Assembly (NCBI RefSeq): GCF_021155765.1
Contig: NC_060112.1
Location: forward strand, 24,952,001-25,016,000
Origin: Diprion similis
Taxonomy: Eukaryota > Arthropoda > Insecta > Hymenoptera > Diprionidae
Direction of reading: 5' to 3'
DNA length: 64,000 bases
Shown: positions 1 to 10,126 of the stretch, in pieces
How the letters are laid out: each line of letters begins with the position of its first letter
How positions within the stretch are numbered: position 1 is the stretch's first letter
Program-made: the position numbers and the translations under genes
The notes under the pieces: model-generated
The model's database searches: none
What the model saw: only the letters and a program-made list of their open reading frames with translations
Told to the model about the DNA's origin: nothing

Positions 1-377
1 GAAATAACAAAAAAAATTAATGGCCAGGTGACGTATGATTTGGTAAAACAATCCAAATCATCATCTCAGCACTTGTACAACTCGATCTTTCATTATAATG
101 ATCTGTGTCTTCACTTGGTACCTGAGATAGGCATGATAACTTATTCCAGGGCATAAGTAAGATGCGTTTTACTATTCGAGTTCCTATAGCACTCATCCTC
201 CACAAGGGTGAGAATTGACGAGTGACTCTAGGCTCGATTTTTTCAATTTTTCGTTAATCCATGGACAGTGAATGACTTTTATTAGTATTTCAGACCTTCT
301 GCTCATTGGTATTTAATAGCATGTGGCAACCTCATCGCTTTTAGAGACTTGTGTGAAAAAAGGCTGGTATTTTTTAC

Positions 378-2822
378 CTCGTAAGTATTGTCTGGCTTGA
401 CGATCAGTGTGTAAAGATGAGTGTAGACATCGTCCTTGCAGCGAACGTCTTTGCTGATGAGTAGGTTCTTTCCTTTGTAGTTGAATATAACATGAACCTT
501 CTTTGTGCCAGGTCCACATATATCCGGTCCTGCATGCGGAATGAAATTTATGAATTTTGTTAAACAAATGAATAATATGTTTAATTTCTTTATTTATTGA
601 TCTAATGCCAGAACGATTTGGAAATTCCGTTTTACTACCATGTAAACAGACACAGATATTCAACCTAACAATGTTGGATCAATTCCAAAAGGAGTGCACT
701 GGTATTGCGGGAGTTAAATTTATACTTCATAACAAAATAAAAAGTAAACAAGTCAGCTTGTTCTTGATTGTGTGGAAAGTGAAGAAATTGCAAATTTTGC
801 AAACTGTTTTTAATCATACTAACCGAACATGAGGAGATACGGGGTTTCTCCATGCATATCCTTCTGATCTAACGAGCAGTCGAACACTTTGGCATATCCG
901 CCTCCACAGTCGATGTTCTGTTCATGCTTAACGGAGAACTGAACAACCAGTGGTTTGTCCTTGTTGCTGAATGGAGTGAATTTCCTACTGAGCGCATAAA
1001 ATCTTGCATCCTGGGACGTCTGTATACCTGTTATACAATTGTATAAAAAACTAAATCATCGTTCGGAAGATATAATTGAATATGATATAAAACTTATCAG
1101 TATTGAAATGATGTTCAAATTGTCATTCTTTCACTTTTCTACAAGTAGCAAACTTCAGAAAATAATTCTCTGGTACGTCGCGTAAATTTTTTCTAACCAG
1201 AAATATATCATAATATACAGAAAATAATGTTTATGCAATAAAAAAAAAAGTCTGGAACGAAGTGAAAGTAAACAACTTGAATTTATCTTTATGTTATAAA
1301 AATGTTTTCTTATTACACTTTTTTTTTTCCTCCTTTAATGACGTTTCGCAAAAATTATGTTGATATTATTGAATTTCACGCTTTACAGAAGATGAAATAT
1401 ATGTATAACTTTAGTAAAAAAGCAAGTTTCTTTTATTTTAATTCAACATGAGTCATTTTTTTTCAAGTTTAAAAATTATTATATGATTAAACATATTTAT
1501 ACGCATTGATACTAGCTTAAACCTAAATAGACAAATAAAAAATTTGGAAGATTTCGAAGCTAAAGAATTTTGATTAACTTTTCTGTGAGAAAATCAATTA
1601 CTTGAGCTGAAAAATTTGAATATCAATTAGTTTTAGTTTACATTAGCAAGGCAGATTATAGATAAAGACAAAAATAATTATAGATACAAACCTTTGTCAT
1701 TTTCGGGATCATTCCAGAACTTTCCATGGCTAAGTACAAACTTTCCAAATTCCTTACCGGGGTGTTCAGAATATACCCATTCTTTTTCCCACGAGTCTAG
1801 AATTAACAGAAAAAAATATTAGGATCACTATAATTATCGTCGCCATTAATAGACGGATAAAAAAACGGGCGAAAACTTTAATTAAACTCAATAATAAATG
1901 GGAAATTGAAAGAAATATCCATGTTTTAAAAATAAATGCGTATATATTTCAAGGTAAAGTCAACAAAAATCACGGTGGCACTTCTCTCCTAATGGCTAAT
2001 TTTTTCCTCAACGAGAATACTTGCCGGGTCTCGGTTACCCAGTCTGGAGTTCAATTAGCGGAAGGAAGCGTTGAGAGTGTGTTACATGATAGCACATCGT
2101 CTCATACCTACGGCGATACTGTCACAGATGGCAGCGCTCGATAATCCGAGTAGGTAGAGAGAGTGGCCACCTATGTTCATTCGTTCGTCCCTGCCGTGCC
2201 GGTCGGCATTTTCGTGTGCATTTTATTTACAAATAATAATAATAATGATGATACTAATGCTGGCCGGTGCCGAAAATTTAGCCTTATCCGATAATCTCGG
2301 ACATAAGTGCCAATGAAACTCTGATGTCGAACGATATCGATTTCCTAGACCGTGATTAATTGATTATATTTGCGATACAAGCTTTCGCCGGGAAGTAGAT
2401 ACGTTGCACCGAATAATGATGATGATGATGATGATGATAATGATAATGATACTATAGTAGGGAATTTATTGAATCAGGCATTTGTTACAGAGGGAAATTT
2501 TTAACGGAATTTGTCTACTCGGCTTCCGATGCACACGAAGATGGTAATATTCAAAGGGTGTGGTTGATAAATTGACATCGAAAGTCCAGGAGGGTGAACG
2601 TCGAGCGATACGTCTTCACAGAGTAGCAGCAGGAGCAGCAGTTGACGCATTGTCAAGAGATGGAGGGTGACGAAAAGTAAAAGGGAGAAATAAAGTACGG
2701 ACAGGATAGAGGGTTGAAGAAAATGACTTGTACTTACTGTCGAGGAACTTTTCTTCGAAGTAGACCTCAGCACATACAGCCGATATCGCCAACAGGGCGA
2801 AGTACGCGTAAAAAGACCGCAT
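378..2822 (-). CDS. Calr: Calreticulin, N-terminal 182 residues (partial, four exons)
   Basis: Ca2+-binding lectin chaperone of the ER lumen that folds monoglucosylated glycoproteins. Coding exons on the minus strand, in order: 2738-2822, 1692-1796, 824-1027, 378-529. Each has GT-AG ends and the phases join (1,1,1,0), giving residues 1-182. The start at 2822 opens a signal peptide (MRSFYAYFALLAISAVCA, then EVYFEEKF). Both calreticulin family signatures are present: KHEQNIDCGGGYAKVF in exon 3 and LMFGPDICG across the exon 3/4 junction. The lectin-domain segments HPGKEFGKFVLSHGKF and IQTSQDARFYALS are also intact. The last exon ends at NTYE. The P-domain repeats and the acidic, ER-retained C-terminus must lie left of position 1, since 1-377 reads as intron. 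The family is usually about 400 aa, so a little under half is here. An ER-stress element lies 151 bp upstream of the start. I see no breaks. Confidence 0.97.
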
Positions 2823-2882
2823 CTCGGGCGCCGGGATCGCGAAATAACCCGCGTCAATCGTCCTACTCGCACAAGGAACAAG

Positions 2883-2901
2883 CCAATAATGCCAGACGTG
2901 G
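2883..2901 (+). promoter_or_regulatory. Second CCAAT-N9-CGTGG element, half inverted ERSE
   Basis: CCAAT (2883-2887) is followed after nine bases by CGTGG (2897-2901), the reverse complement of the ERSE half-site CCACG. The spacing equals the ERSE spacing but the second half is flipped. The AGACGTGG core also resembles the XBP1-type UPRE (TGACGTGG). It sits 61-79 bp upstream of the calreticulin start, possibly inside the 5' UTR. Function is inferred only. Confidence 0.3.
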
Positions 2902-2972
2902 TGGCAAACCGAGACACCGAGCAGCCGTCGGGCCAGACAGATGGAGAACGCTCATTCGTTCCCTGTTTTCAA

Positions 2973-2991
2973 CCAATCACCTCCGACCACG
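2973..2991 (+). promoter_or_regulatory. ER stress response element (ERSE) of calreticulin
   Basis: CCAAT (2973-2977), nine bases, then CCACG (2987-2991): an exact match to the ERSE consensus CCAAT-N9-CCACG. In known ERSEs, NF-Y binds CCAAT and ATF6 or XBP1 binds CCACG. It lies 151-169 bp upstream of the calreticulin start codon. It points on the plus strand, opposite to the gene; mammalian ERSEs are reported to work in either orientation. Calreticulin is a classic unfolded-protein-response target, so motif and gene agree. Confidence 0.75.
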
Positions 2992-4400
2992 CTCGTCGAC
3001 CTATGAGGCGCCGCTACGTAGATGACGAAACAACTATCCGGAGGTCCCGGAGGTAAACACCACGTCGCGTCGATAATGCAGAGTTATCAACCGGCGTGGC
3101 GCATCCCGCGAAGTAGTCAGGCCGGAATTTTATTCCAATGAAAATGATTCGAATCAACGGCAGGTGGAAAGATTCTGAAAAATTCGTCACGTTGTACGGT
3201 ACATGAGAATTTATCAACAAAACCACTGAGATGCAGGAGAATTTTCACTTTCTTACTGTTGATAGGCAAGCACGCTGTTCTGCAAACAATCGCACATCAT
3301 ACCTTTCCTTTCGGATAACTTTTTGTATACATTTTACGTAGATTAATGTAATATGGTACTTTCATCGAATGAAAAAATGACTGTAAAGGCTAGAGATTGC
3401 ATAAAAAGTATTCATGCATTTAAATAAATATAAACTTTTGGATTCACGAAGAATTCACGTGTACCGAAGATATTTTGAGAATTATGTGTTTCAGAAGAAC
3501 ATGTTTATTGGAAAGTGATCAACTTTTTTTAAACATTTCAACATAATTTTTCGGTGGTTTTATGAGAAAATGCTTTTAATCGTGGCTGTATCAAGTTTCT
3601 AACAATAGAATAGTGGTCATAAGTTTAATGCCTAACTCAAGCATGTATAACATTTTAGAATTTTTATGCATGCACACGACGTAATAAACTCTTGCCACGT
3701 TATCCGCTTTATCATATGCATACGTATTTTACCTCGAGCTAGAGTTAAAGCAAGTGATAGTAATATGATCGCTGAAATTATGTGCAATTTTTTGAAATTT
3801 ATCAGTAGGATATATATATTACACTCAGTTTACGAGTTGTCGTATGACGATGATGATATGTGATATGATCGGCGAGGTCATACAAGATTTTTAAGAAAAA
3901 AGAAAGAATTTGTTTTGTAAGGCTTGAATGACCTCATCGGCCGTGTGGCGAACGGAAAAAGGATAATTGAAAATCATGAAATCCAATTGCAAGTGGTGTT
4001 AAAAATACGTATGTATGTATAATGTTTCTCGAAGCTTGCACGTAGACGGCTGTCTCAATTTATTCATGAGTGTCTCGATGAGCTCCTGGAAAGTCGAACG
4101 ATTTCGCGAAAACCTACCCAGCAGCTAGCACATTTGGACTTTGGAATTTCCGAGAATACGGCCATAAATCGCAACATTCGATTATGTATAACTGCACATT
4201 GCAGTGCCAGTTATTAGGTCTGGCAATTAAGGTTCCAGGTGGTTTTGAAAATATCATAATATCTTCCAAGAAGTTGGAAATTTCTGTGATTAACCACCGC
4301 TTAGCTAGATAAAATCATTAAGGAAAATTAACTCAAACCGCAAGTGGCACGTGACCCTGCCGATTAACGGTGGGGGAATCGCTCCTCGTGTTAAGGTAAC
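2992..4400. other. Intergenic spacer between calreticulin and the X-box gene
   Basis: The two genes are divergent, with start codons about 1.75 kb apart. The first 100 bases next to calreticulin are GC-richer and probably belong to its promoter. The rest is AT-rich with no ORF I trust, no long repeat and no RNA gene I recognise. Confidence 0.5.
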
Positions 4401-4406
4401 GTTTCC

Positions 4407-4420
4407 GTTACTATAGCAAC
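4407..4420 (+). promoter_or_regulatory. X-box (RFX-factor site)
   Basis: GTTACTATAGCAAC matches every position of the 14-bp X-box consensus RYYNYYWWRRNRAC, an imperfect inverted repeat bound by RFX/DAF-19 factors. It lies 151 bp upstream of the ATG at 4571, within the 50-200 bp range typical of ciliary gene promoters. The bases just before it (GTAACG-TTTC-CGTTAC) form a second inverted repeat that overlaps it. RFX control of ciliary genes is established; its use here is inferred. Confidence 0.6.
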
Positions 4421-4435
4421 GAATTTGTATACATC

Positions 4436-4522
4436 ATGGCGACGGTAGTGCCGCGTCGATCTGCGAGGCACAAAGTGTATTATAACGAGGATCGTTTGAC
4501 AGCTAAAATTAGGCTAAATTGA
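4436..4522 (+). CDS. Upstream ORF, 28 codons, ahead of the 605-aa gene
   Basis: ATG at 4436 opens MATVVPRRSARHKVYYNEDR... and stops at TGA 4520-4522, 48 bases before the main ATG at 4571. It starts 16 bp after the X-box, so it is in the mRNA only if transcription begins between the two. If translated it would lower initiation at the main start. I see no known peptide match. Confidence 0.3.
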   Translation: MATVVPRRSARHKVYYNEDRLTAKIRLN

Positions 4523-4570
4523 AAAGTTCATCGCAGTGTATAAAAGGCGTAACATATAAAAATAAGTAAA

Positions 4571-6847
4571 ATGTTGCGATCGAAGGCCACGGCGGCCTTG
4601 ATGAAGCTCAAGGAAATCGACAGAAAGTACAAAATGAAATGCAGCGAGGATCACGTGAAACGGCAAGGCAGCTTGAGCGATATAAGCGCAGTAGACAGCG
4701 CAGACGAAGTGTCGAAACCCGCGGGTGCATCTGGTGCCGGCGATGCGATAGCGCGGCCTAAATTAGACGTGAGAATGCCCGACGCTCACTTGGAGCCCAG
4801 CGAAGGACGTCGAGGTCAGGGAGCCGAGTTGGTGACGATTTTCGACTATAAGTCGGGAAAAAAGATTCCATTGCAAGAATCGGCGAATTATCAAAGAGCC
4901 GATTCGGCAGCCGGCGAAGCCGAAAACCAGGAGGCAAGAAAGCGATCCGAAACTCCATCGCTGCAGGTCGAATCCGAGAGAGAGTCCGCGGGCAAGTTGA
5001 CGACGGAAACTTCGATCAGCGAAGAAGTGCCGGAAGTCGTTCGGCCGACCACGCCATTTTCACGTCCGGTCTCTGACCACCTAGACGTCCCTTCTCTCGG
5101 CGAAGAAATCACCATGAAAAGCGTCGAGTCGATAATTGATGGGGACGAACGGCCAGCGAGCACCTTGGACGCCGATTCACCGATCTTGATGGCTTCCGCT
5201 GGCTACTCAGACGACTTTGTTAGAAGTACGTCCTCTGCTAAGACTCTCAGTATCGTGGAGGAGGATCTGGAGGCGCAAGAACCGAAAGCCTCATCTTCGC
5301 CTTCGGGCTCTTATAGGCCACAACGCTCATCGCCTACTTCGATGCAGTCGGAGACTAAAAAGCTCACCGAACTCGTAGCGCCGAAGGTGATTCGCGTCCT
5401 GAGTAAATGCGACGTCGGCTTGGATCCTGAGCTCAGTGATTATGTAAAAGCGACCGAGCGTCGAGCATCGACGAACGGAAACACCGAAAGCCCCGTTCGT
5501 CTCCTCAGGTCTTCGCCGCCTTCGACTGATCGCAGCGATGAAATTCGCCGGACGAATCGGGTGAAAATAATTTCTGCGATGTTGATAATTTGCACGAATA
5601 TCTTTTTTTTTCAAACAGATTTTTCTCAGAATACAATCATGTATTACGACAGATCATATGATCATCTACAATTATTTACAATAGAATGGAAAAATCTTAC
5701 TTTCATTCCATAAAACTCCGTGAATTTTCGTAGAAAAGTATAACGATATTCTACGAAAATTTATAATGTTCCACAATTTGTTAAGAGAAAAGTATAGTAA
5801 ATTCGCTGATCATAAAATTTTGTGAATAGAAACACCTATAGTTATACACGTAGATAATTGTAGAAAATTGCGCGTTCTGATAATTCGTGTAAAAAAAATG
5901 TAATAACACGAAAAGGAGGCGGGGATTGTTTTCTTTTTTAGAGATTTTTGCGGACAAAAATCAATTCAAGACATTCTACAAAAAACTTTTTAGAAAATAA
6001 CAGAATTTTTTTTGATTAGGTGAAGCGAAGGACTCGGACTGCAATTTCTTCCAGGGATTCCTCCGGACTTTCGTCCAAAGAAGATTCTGAAACCGAGAAG
6101 AGAAACGACGGGGGTATTATTGCTAAGCAGGAAGAAACGGTGATGGAAAATCGTCGTATAGTTTTCCTCATGGAAGGTAGAAATCTGCAGTCTACCACCA
6201 ACTCCACCGACGTACTCCAGAAATACGAAAGGGGTTTGGAAAAAGCGAAGTCTAAGAGCGTGAGAAATCGGACGAGGATCGAAGCTCCGGTTTCACTGGT
6301 CGAAGAACCCGACCTGCAGACTCGCTTCAAGGATTGGGAAAAAGAGGAGAACGTTTCTGCGGCGGTACAGCAACCTGAACAGGTTCCACCGTCCGACGAA
6401 GCTTCCGCCGTCGGTGGTCAGTTTGCGACCAGCGTTGGGAAGCCCCGGTCGAAAAAACCCAAAATAGAGGAGCGCCACCGGGCGGGTAAAAGTCGGACCA
6501 AAGCGGACCGGAAGAAACCGAGTTGCGGGTCTGCAGGCGTAGAAGAAGAATCAGGCGCGAAACGAGTAGCCGGGGACGTGGAAAGGCTCAGACGGCGGTT
6601 GAAGGAGCTTCTTCTGGAACAGGAGCGAGAGCAGCTCCGACCTCGCGTACGCAGATACCTTCAGCAAATGATGGACGAGGATGACGGATTCGGGGACTGC
6701 GCCGCAGCCTCGTCGTCTTCTGGATTGCAACGAAAAGAGAGTCTACGCTTACGCTCCGTCTTCAAGCCGCTCGACCTCCCGAACGTCGCTGCCTTTAAAC
6801 GACCCGGTAAACTGGTGCCTCCACTGGAGTATATAGTTTACCGTTAG
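4571..6847 (+). CDS. Unrecognised 605-aa charged protein, probable ciliary/centrosomal
   Basis: Two exons: 4571-5560 and 6020-6847. The donor CGG|GTGAAA and acceptor GATTAG|GTGAAG are both phase 0 and give 605 residues ending in EYIVYR. The long frame, GC-richer than its flanks, and the clean junction show it is coding. The sequence is hydrophilic and Ser/Glu/Arg-rich, without signal peptide or membrane segment. The N-terminus is basic (RSKATAALMKLKEIDRKYK). Around residue 212 there is an acidic motif GYSDDF of the kind found in CEP350-like centrosomal proteins. Residues of about 515-555 are a probable coiled coil (DVERLRRRLKELLLEQERE). I do not recognise the family; CEP350-type is only a weak guess. 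The X-box upstream supports a cilium or basal-body role. If the intron is retained the frame runs to 5713 and gives a 380-aa form. An ATTAAA at 7119-7124 may be its poly(A) signal. Confidence 0.8.
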
Positions 6848-7118
6848 CCTCGCTGTAGTTCGAACCTGCTACTGCCTGCAGCTTCGCCGCCTCTGATCAT
6901 ATGCTGCTCCAGGGCTTCGGGGCTTCGGCCGGGCGACGTTTGTTGTATTTTTACGAAAAGGGTAAAAAAAAAAAACGAAAAAACGAAAACCAAGAACTAT
7001 ATATTTAACCGAAAAAACGGAGTATAACGAATTTTTGAAAAGCTTTTCGTCGGCGTGAAATTTCCAGTCATTTTTTTTATTCTTGTGTATACACCAGGTA
7101 TAATTTGCTCATGTTGAT

Positions 7119-7124
7119 ATTAAA
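7119..7124 (+). terminator. Candidate poly(A) signal (ATTAAA)
   Basis: ATTAAA lies 272 bases after the stop codon at 6847. It is followed by a GT-containing stretch (TCGTCGTGTG), as expected for 3' end formation. It is the nearest acceptable signal I see; the next AATAAA-type runs are near 8100. Confidence 0.35.
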
Positions 7125-8175
7125 CCTGAACCGTATCGTCGTGTGATAATTATTAACCGAGTATCAATTCGTTACACATACACACACATAGGGGATTACC
7201 TGATTTAGATCGTATAAAAAAAATCTCGATTCAATTTTTGTTGAACTCTCACTGATCATTTATCACTTTTCTCTTTACCTTTTGCTCTGAAAAAGCCTGG
7301 GAGCTATTAGGACGATCATATACGTACGTCGATAGGATGAACTACGAGCTGTACGAGAAACGAATTCTGGCAATCCGGTACTAAAATTAGCCACGAACCG
7401 ACCGTTCATTTGCTAATCACTGAGTTTACGTATTCCTATTTATTTTTCTTACCATCTTATATACATGCCTGTATAGTCATATAGGTATGTGTCCATGTAC
7501 TCTGCTGCGAAGAAAGTTTATTCAGTCGATTTGGACATGCAATTTGTGCATCGTATAGGTATGTATATAGTATGTATATGTATACATATACAACGCGTCA
7601 GAAAATCAAAAACACGAAGATGTATATTTATATAGAGTTCTGAGAACATAAGAAGAAAACTGCGTTTTCATCGTTTGCCTCGTTCCATATTTATCGCTGC
7701 TTCACGAAATATTTTTATAAAATACATGCACAGAAGTTATTCACAATCAATCAAACGAACTCGAAAATTAAATTTTATTACTAATTCATGATCTTGGGAA
7801 TACGTCCCCACTTTCCCCGCTGTGACGAGGTCAACGATCCGATACCTCTCTTTGTCTAATTGTCAAGGATCGAACAAGTTCCCAAAAACGGTTGCTTGCT
7901 TTCTAGATATGCAGTTATAATTATATTGACTTCGCTCGGATTGTGCGGTAACAGATTATATATAACGTAACGAGTCAAAAATCCGGTTCTCGACTATTTT
8001 TATCTACTGTTTTTCGACTTCTGAATTGAACTTTAGTTTTCTTCATTCGTTAACAAATCACGATTTCTCTCTGTCAAGAAGAGAGCGTAGGTGGGTAATA
8101 AAAAATAAAATAAATAAAAACCAATCAACGATGAGAAGATAAAAATACAAATATTCGATCAAATATTTGATTCGT
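7125..8175. other. Intergenic, AT-rich, no gene seen
   Basis: Contains short TATA/GTAT-rich runs (about 7555-7600) and no frame that looks coding. No repeat structure of note. Sequence near 7955 (ATATATAACG) could serve as a core promoter for the small gene that follows, but this is weak. Confidence 0.4.
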
Positions 8176-8756
8176 ATGTTCGATCCAGATTTCGAAGACG
8201 ACAAGATCGCTGACCTGGACTGCGAGAGCCGTTTACATTTGCGAATGATTCATGAACGTGTCCTTGAAATACGACATTGGTTGAAACAGCAGTTCGTCCT
8301 TTATAGAGACTACAGCAATTTAGCATCGACTATTAACGCATCCTACATCCCAGTCACTTTGAAAGAAACGAAAAAGGTGGGAAGATATCCACGTTCAGTA
8401 ATATTCATTAATTAATGCCTTAACCTTCCGGCTAACTTGTTTTCGCTCCGAAACAAAATGTGAGTTTGATTCTATACGAATTTTGTGACAGTGACCGGCG
8501 ATGCAGCCGACGCGACGCGAGAGATCGGCAGTCATTGTCACATACTTCGTATAGAAACGAGCTCGCATTTTTTTATCAGACCGCAAACAAGTTAGCCGTA
8601 AGAATCTAACCATACCTGCTGTAATGCTCTTTCTTTCTTCAAATTACTAATCGGCATACATGAATAATAATTCTATCTTCTATTTTGCAGATGATTCGTG
8701 AAACGCAACGTTTCCGTGATATTATTATACGAGAGAGGCGATGTCACGTGACATGA
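8176..8756 (+). CDS. Small two-exon gene, 88-aa hypothetical protein
   Basis: Exon 1 (8176-8376) reads MFDPDFEDDKIADLDCESRL... to TLKETKK. The donor AAG|GTGGGA is phase 0. Exon 2 (8691-8756) follows a good acceptor (ATCTTCTATTTTGCAG) and adds MIRETQRFRDIIIRERRC before TGA. An in-frame TAA at 8140-8142 lies upstream, so ATG 8176 is the first start. The N-terminus is acidic; the rest is amphipathic and probably helical. The family is unknown to me. It could be the tail of a larger gene whose first exons I missed. A donor inside CACGTGAC could also splice onward to the frame at 9094. The intron carries a MITE copy. Confidence 0.45.
8412..8606. mobile_element. MITE-like inverted-repeat element, family A copy 1
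   Basis: The ends are near-perfect inverted repeats: CCGGCTAACTTGTTTTCG at 8428 on the left and the matching CAAACAAGTTAGCCG ending near 8598. The arms continue inward for about 75 bp (TTCTATACGAA...TTCGTATAGAA), leaving a small GC-rich loop. Outer bases TTAATGCCTTAACCTT match the reversed outer end of copy 3 near 30015. A TTAA lies at the boundary, as with piggyBac-type target sites, but the tips do not start with CCC. It has no coding capacity and sits in the intron of the 8176 gene. Confidence 0.75.
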
Positions 8757-9087
8757 TTTATATTATAACCTACATTATATACTATCGTTCAACTTCCGAT
8801 CTGGACATATCACAGAATATAGTGATTATATAACCGAGGTTAGAAGAACGAAAGGAATAACATTTAATTATCAACATCTCTGAATCGTTGTTTTGCGTAT
8901 ATAAGTTTGAATAGCAATCTATAATTGTTTCACATATACAATAATGATAACAACAGTATAACAACAATGAAATCCGTCGAAAGTTTCTGGCATAAATAAC
9001 AATCAACATTCTCCTAATTTTCCCTCGCTTAATAAATCTCACAGGGTATAATTAATTACTCCTCATCAACTAAAGTTTGCGTTAATC

Positions 9088-9234
9088 ATGCAGTTTGACA
9101 ACGTCTTTTTGATGAAGAATTCTTCCGGTTCATGGTACAGGGACGAGGCGACGAAGTTGAACGAGCCCATGTTTTTCATGCACGACTCTTCATTTCGCGC
9201 CACGCGTTACGTCTGCGTCACGGTGTCTGGTTAA
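9088..9234 (+). CDS. Possible 48-aa ORF or terminal exon
   Basis: ATG 9088 opens MQFDNVFLMKNSSGSWYRDE and runs to TAA 9232-9234. The composition (W, Y, D, charged turns, few repeats) looks protein-like and it is GC-richer than its flanks. A CAG at 9091-9093 could be an acceptor, so it may be a last exon read in phase 0 from 9094 and belong to the gene starting at 8176. I do not recognise it. Confidence 0.3.
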   Translation: MQFDNVFLMKNSSGSWYRDEATKLNEPMFFMHDSSFRATRYVCVTVSG

Positions 9235-9419
9235 TTGTCTCGCAATCGCGATAACGACGAGAATTCAATCAAGAGAAATAAAAAATTTGAAAAGGTGAGA
9301 TGACTGAAGAAAACGAAAAAGAATGAAGTAAGAAAACTGAAAAAAAATCTGCTGGCAAAAGGAAAAAAGAAATTAAAATGAAATAGAAATAAAAATTAAG
9401 AACAAAACCACTCGAGCCA

Positions 9420-9740
9420 GCGTGAACTTTGGTGAACCTAAGTTCACAGCGCGAGAAGCCGCTCGCACCAGGTGACTCGCGAATGGCGAGTAGCGGCGAG
9501 TAGCGGCGAATAGCAGCGAATAGCGCGGTTGAGAAACGCTCCTCGGAACGGCGAAGAGAGGCGATCCAAGAGACCGTGGAGCAGGCGGACCTCAGGGGAG
9601 GAGGACCTGGTCGTCACTCACGTCTGCGAGCTAGTCGTTCTTGAACAGCTCGCGGTACCGCGTCTCAGATCCCGGAGCCGTTCTTCCCGCGAACTTTCGT
9701 TCAAAACGCGGCCTTCCAGTTACCCGGACGGATAACAATC
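9420..9740 (+). promoter_or_regulatory. GC-rich promoter / first-exon-like block
   Basis: This is a sharp GC-rich, CpG-rich island inside AT-rich DNA. It begins with a 26-bp palindrome (9422-9447; arms GTGAACTT/AAGTTCAC) built from TGAACY/RGTTCA nuclear-receptor-like half-sites. A four-unit 10-bp tandem repeat follows (9486-9525, GCGAGTAGCG type). The open frame from 9529 has no ATG, so it is better read as promoter or 5' UTR. The spliced exon at 10050 could be its partner. Confidence 0.35.
9486..9525. repeat. 10-bp tandem repeat, four units
   Basis: Units are GCGAGTAGCG, GCGAGTAGCG, GCGAATAGCA and GCGAATAGCG, head to tail, inside the GC-rich block. Confidence 0.85.
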
Positions 9741-10049
9741 CGCGATTCGTTCGTCGAGTTGACGTTCAGAGATATTGTTGAAGTCTTGAGACGTTTACTT
9801 TTTCCAAAAAATTCATAATTTTGGTGCTTATTTTTTTTTTAAGAAGAATTGTAGATAAAAAAGAAATCTTTTTATTCCTCAAGATATACTATACTTCGTT
9901 TACAATTGTTAAGTTTTGTTCTCCTGTATCGTTATAATATATGTATCGTGGAGAAGCAATTGGTGCAGACTATTGTTGACAGTGACAGGGACGTGTCTTT
10001 CTGTTTTAAACTTCTGTTTGTTACCTTCTACTGCCTCAACACTGGTCAG

Positions 10050-10126
10050 CTAAGCTTACCGGAACTGAAGATCACGTCCGGATATTCGGCCATGCCAAAA
10101 TTCGAAACACCGTCCCTTTGTCGCTG
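10050..10126 (+). other. Probable internal exon with a start codon
   Basis: A 77-nt segment has a long pyrimidine tract and CAG on its left (ends 10049) and a consensus donor CTG|GTGAGT on its right. ATG 10092 in a fair context (GGCCATGCC) opens MPKFETPSLCR plus two bases. If joined to an exon starting with A, such as the one at 31802, the next codon is TGA and this becomes an 11-codon upstream ORF. Otherwise it is the first coding exon of a gene whose other exons I could not find. Confidence 0.4.

Noticed and set aside
1..377. Continuation of calreticulin (P-domain) inside the window
   Set aside because: No frame on the minus strand gives the expected acidic Pro/Trp repeats; it reads as intron.
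9529..9735. 68-codon Arg/Ser-rich frame
   Set aside because: It begins with TTG and contains no ATG, so it is treated as promoter or 5' UTR.
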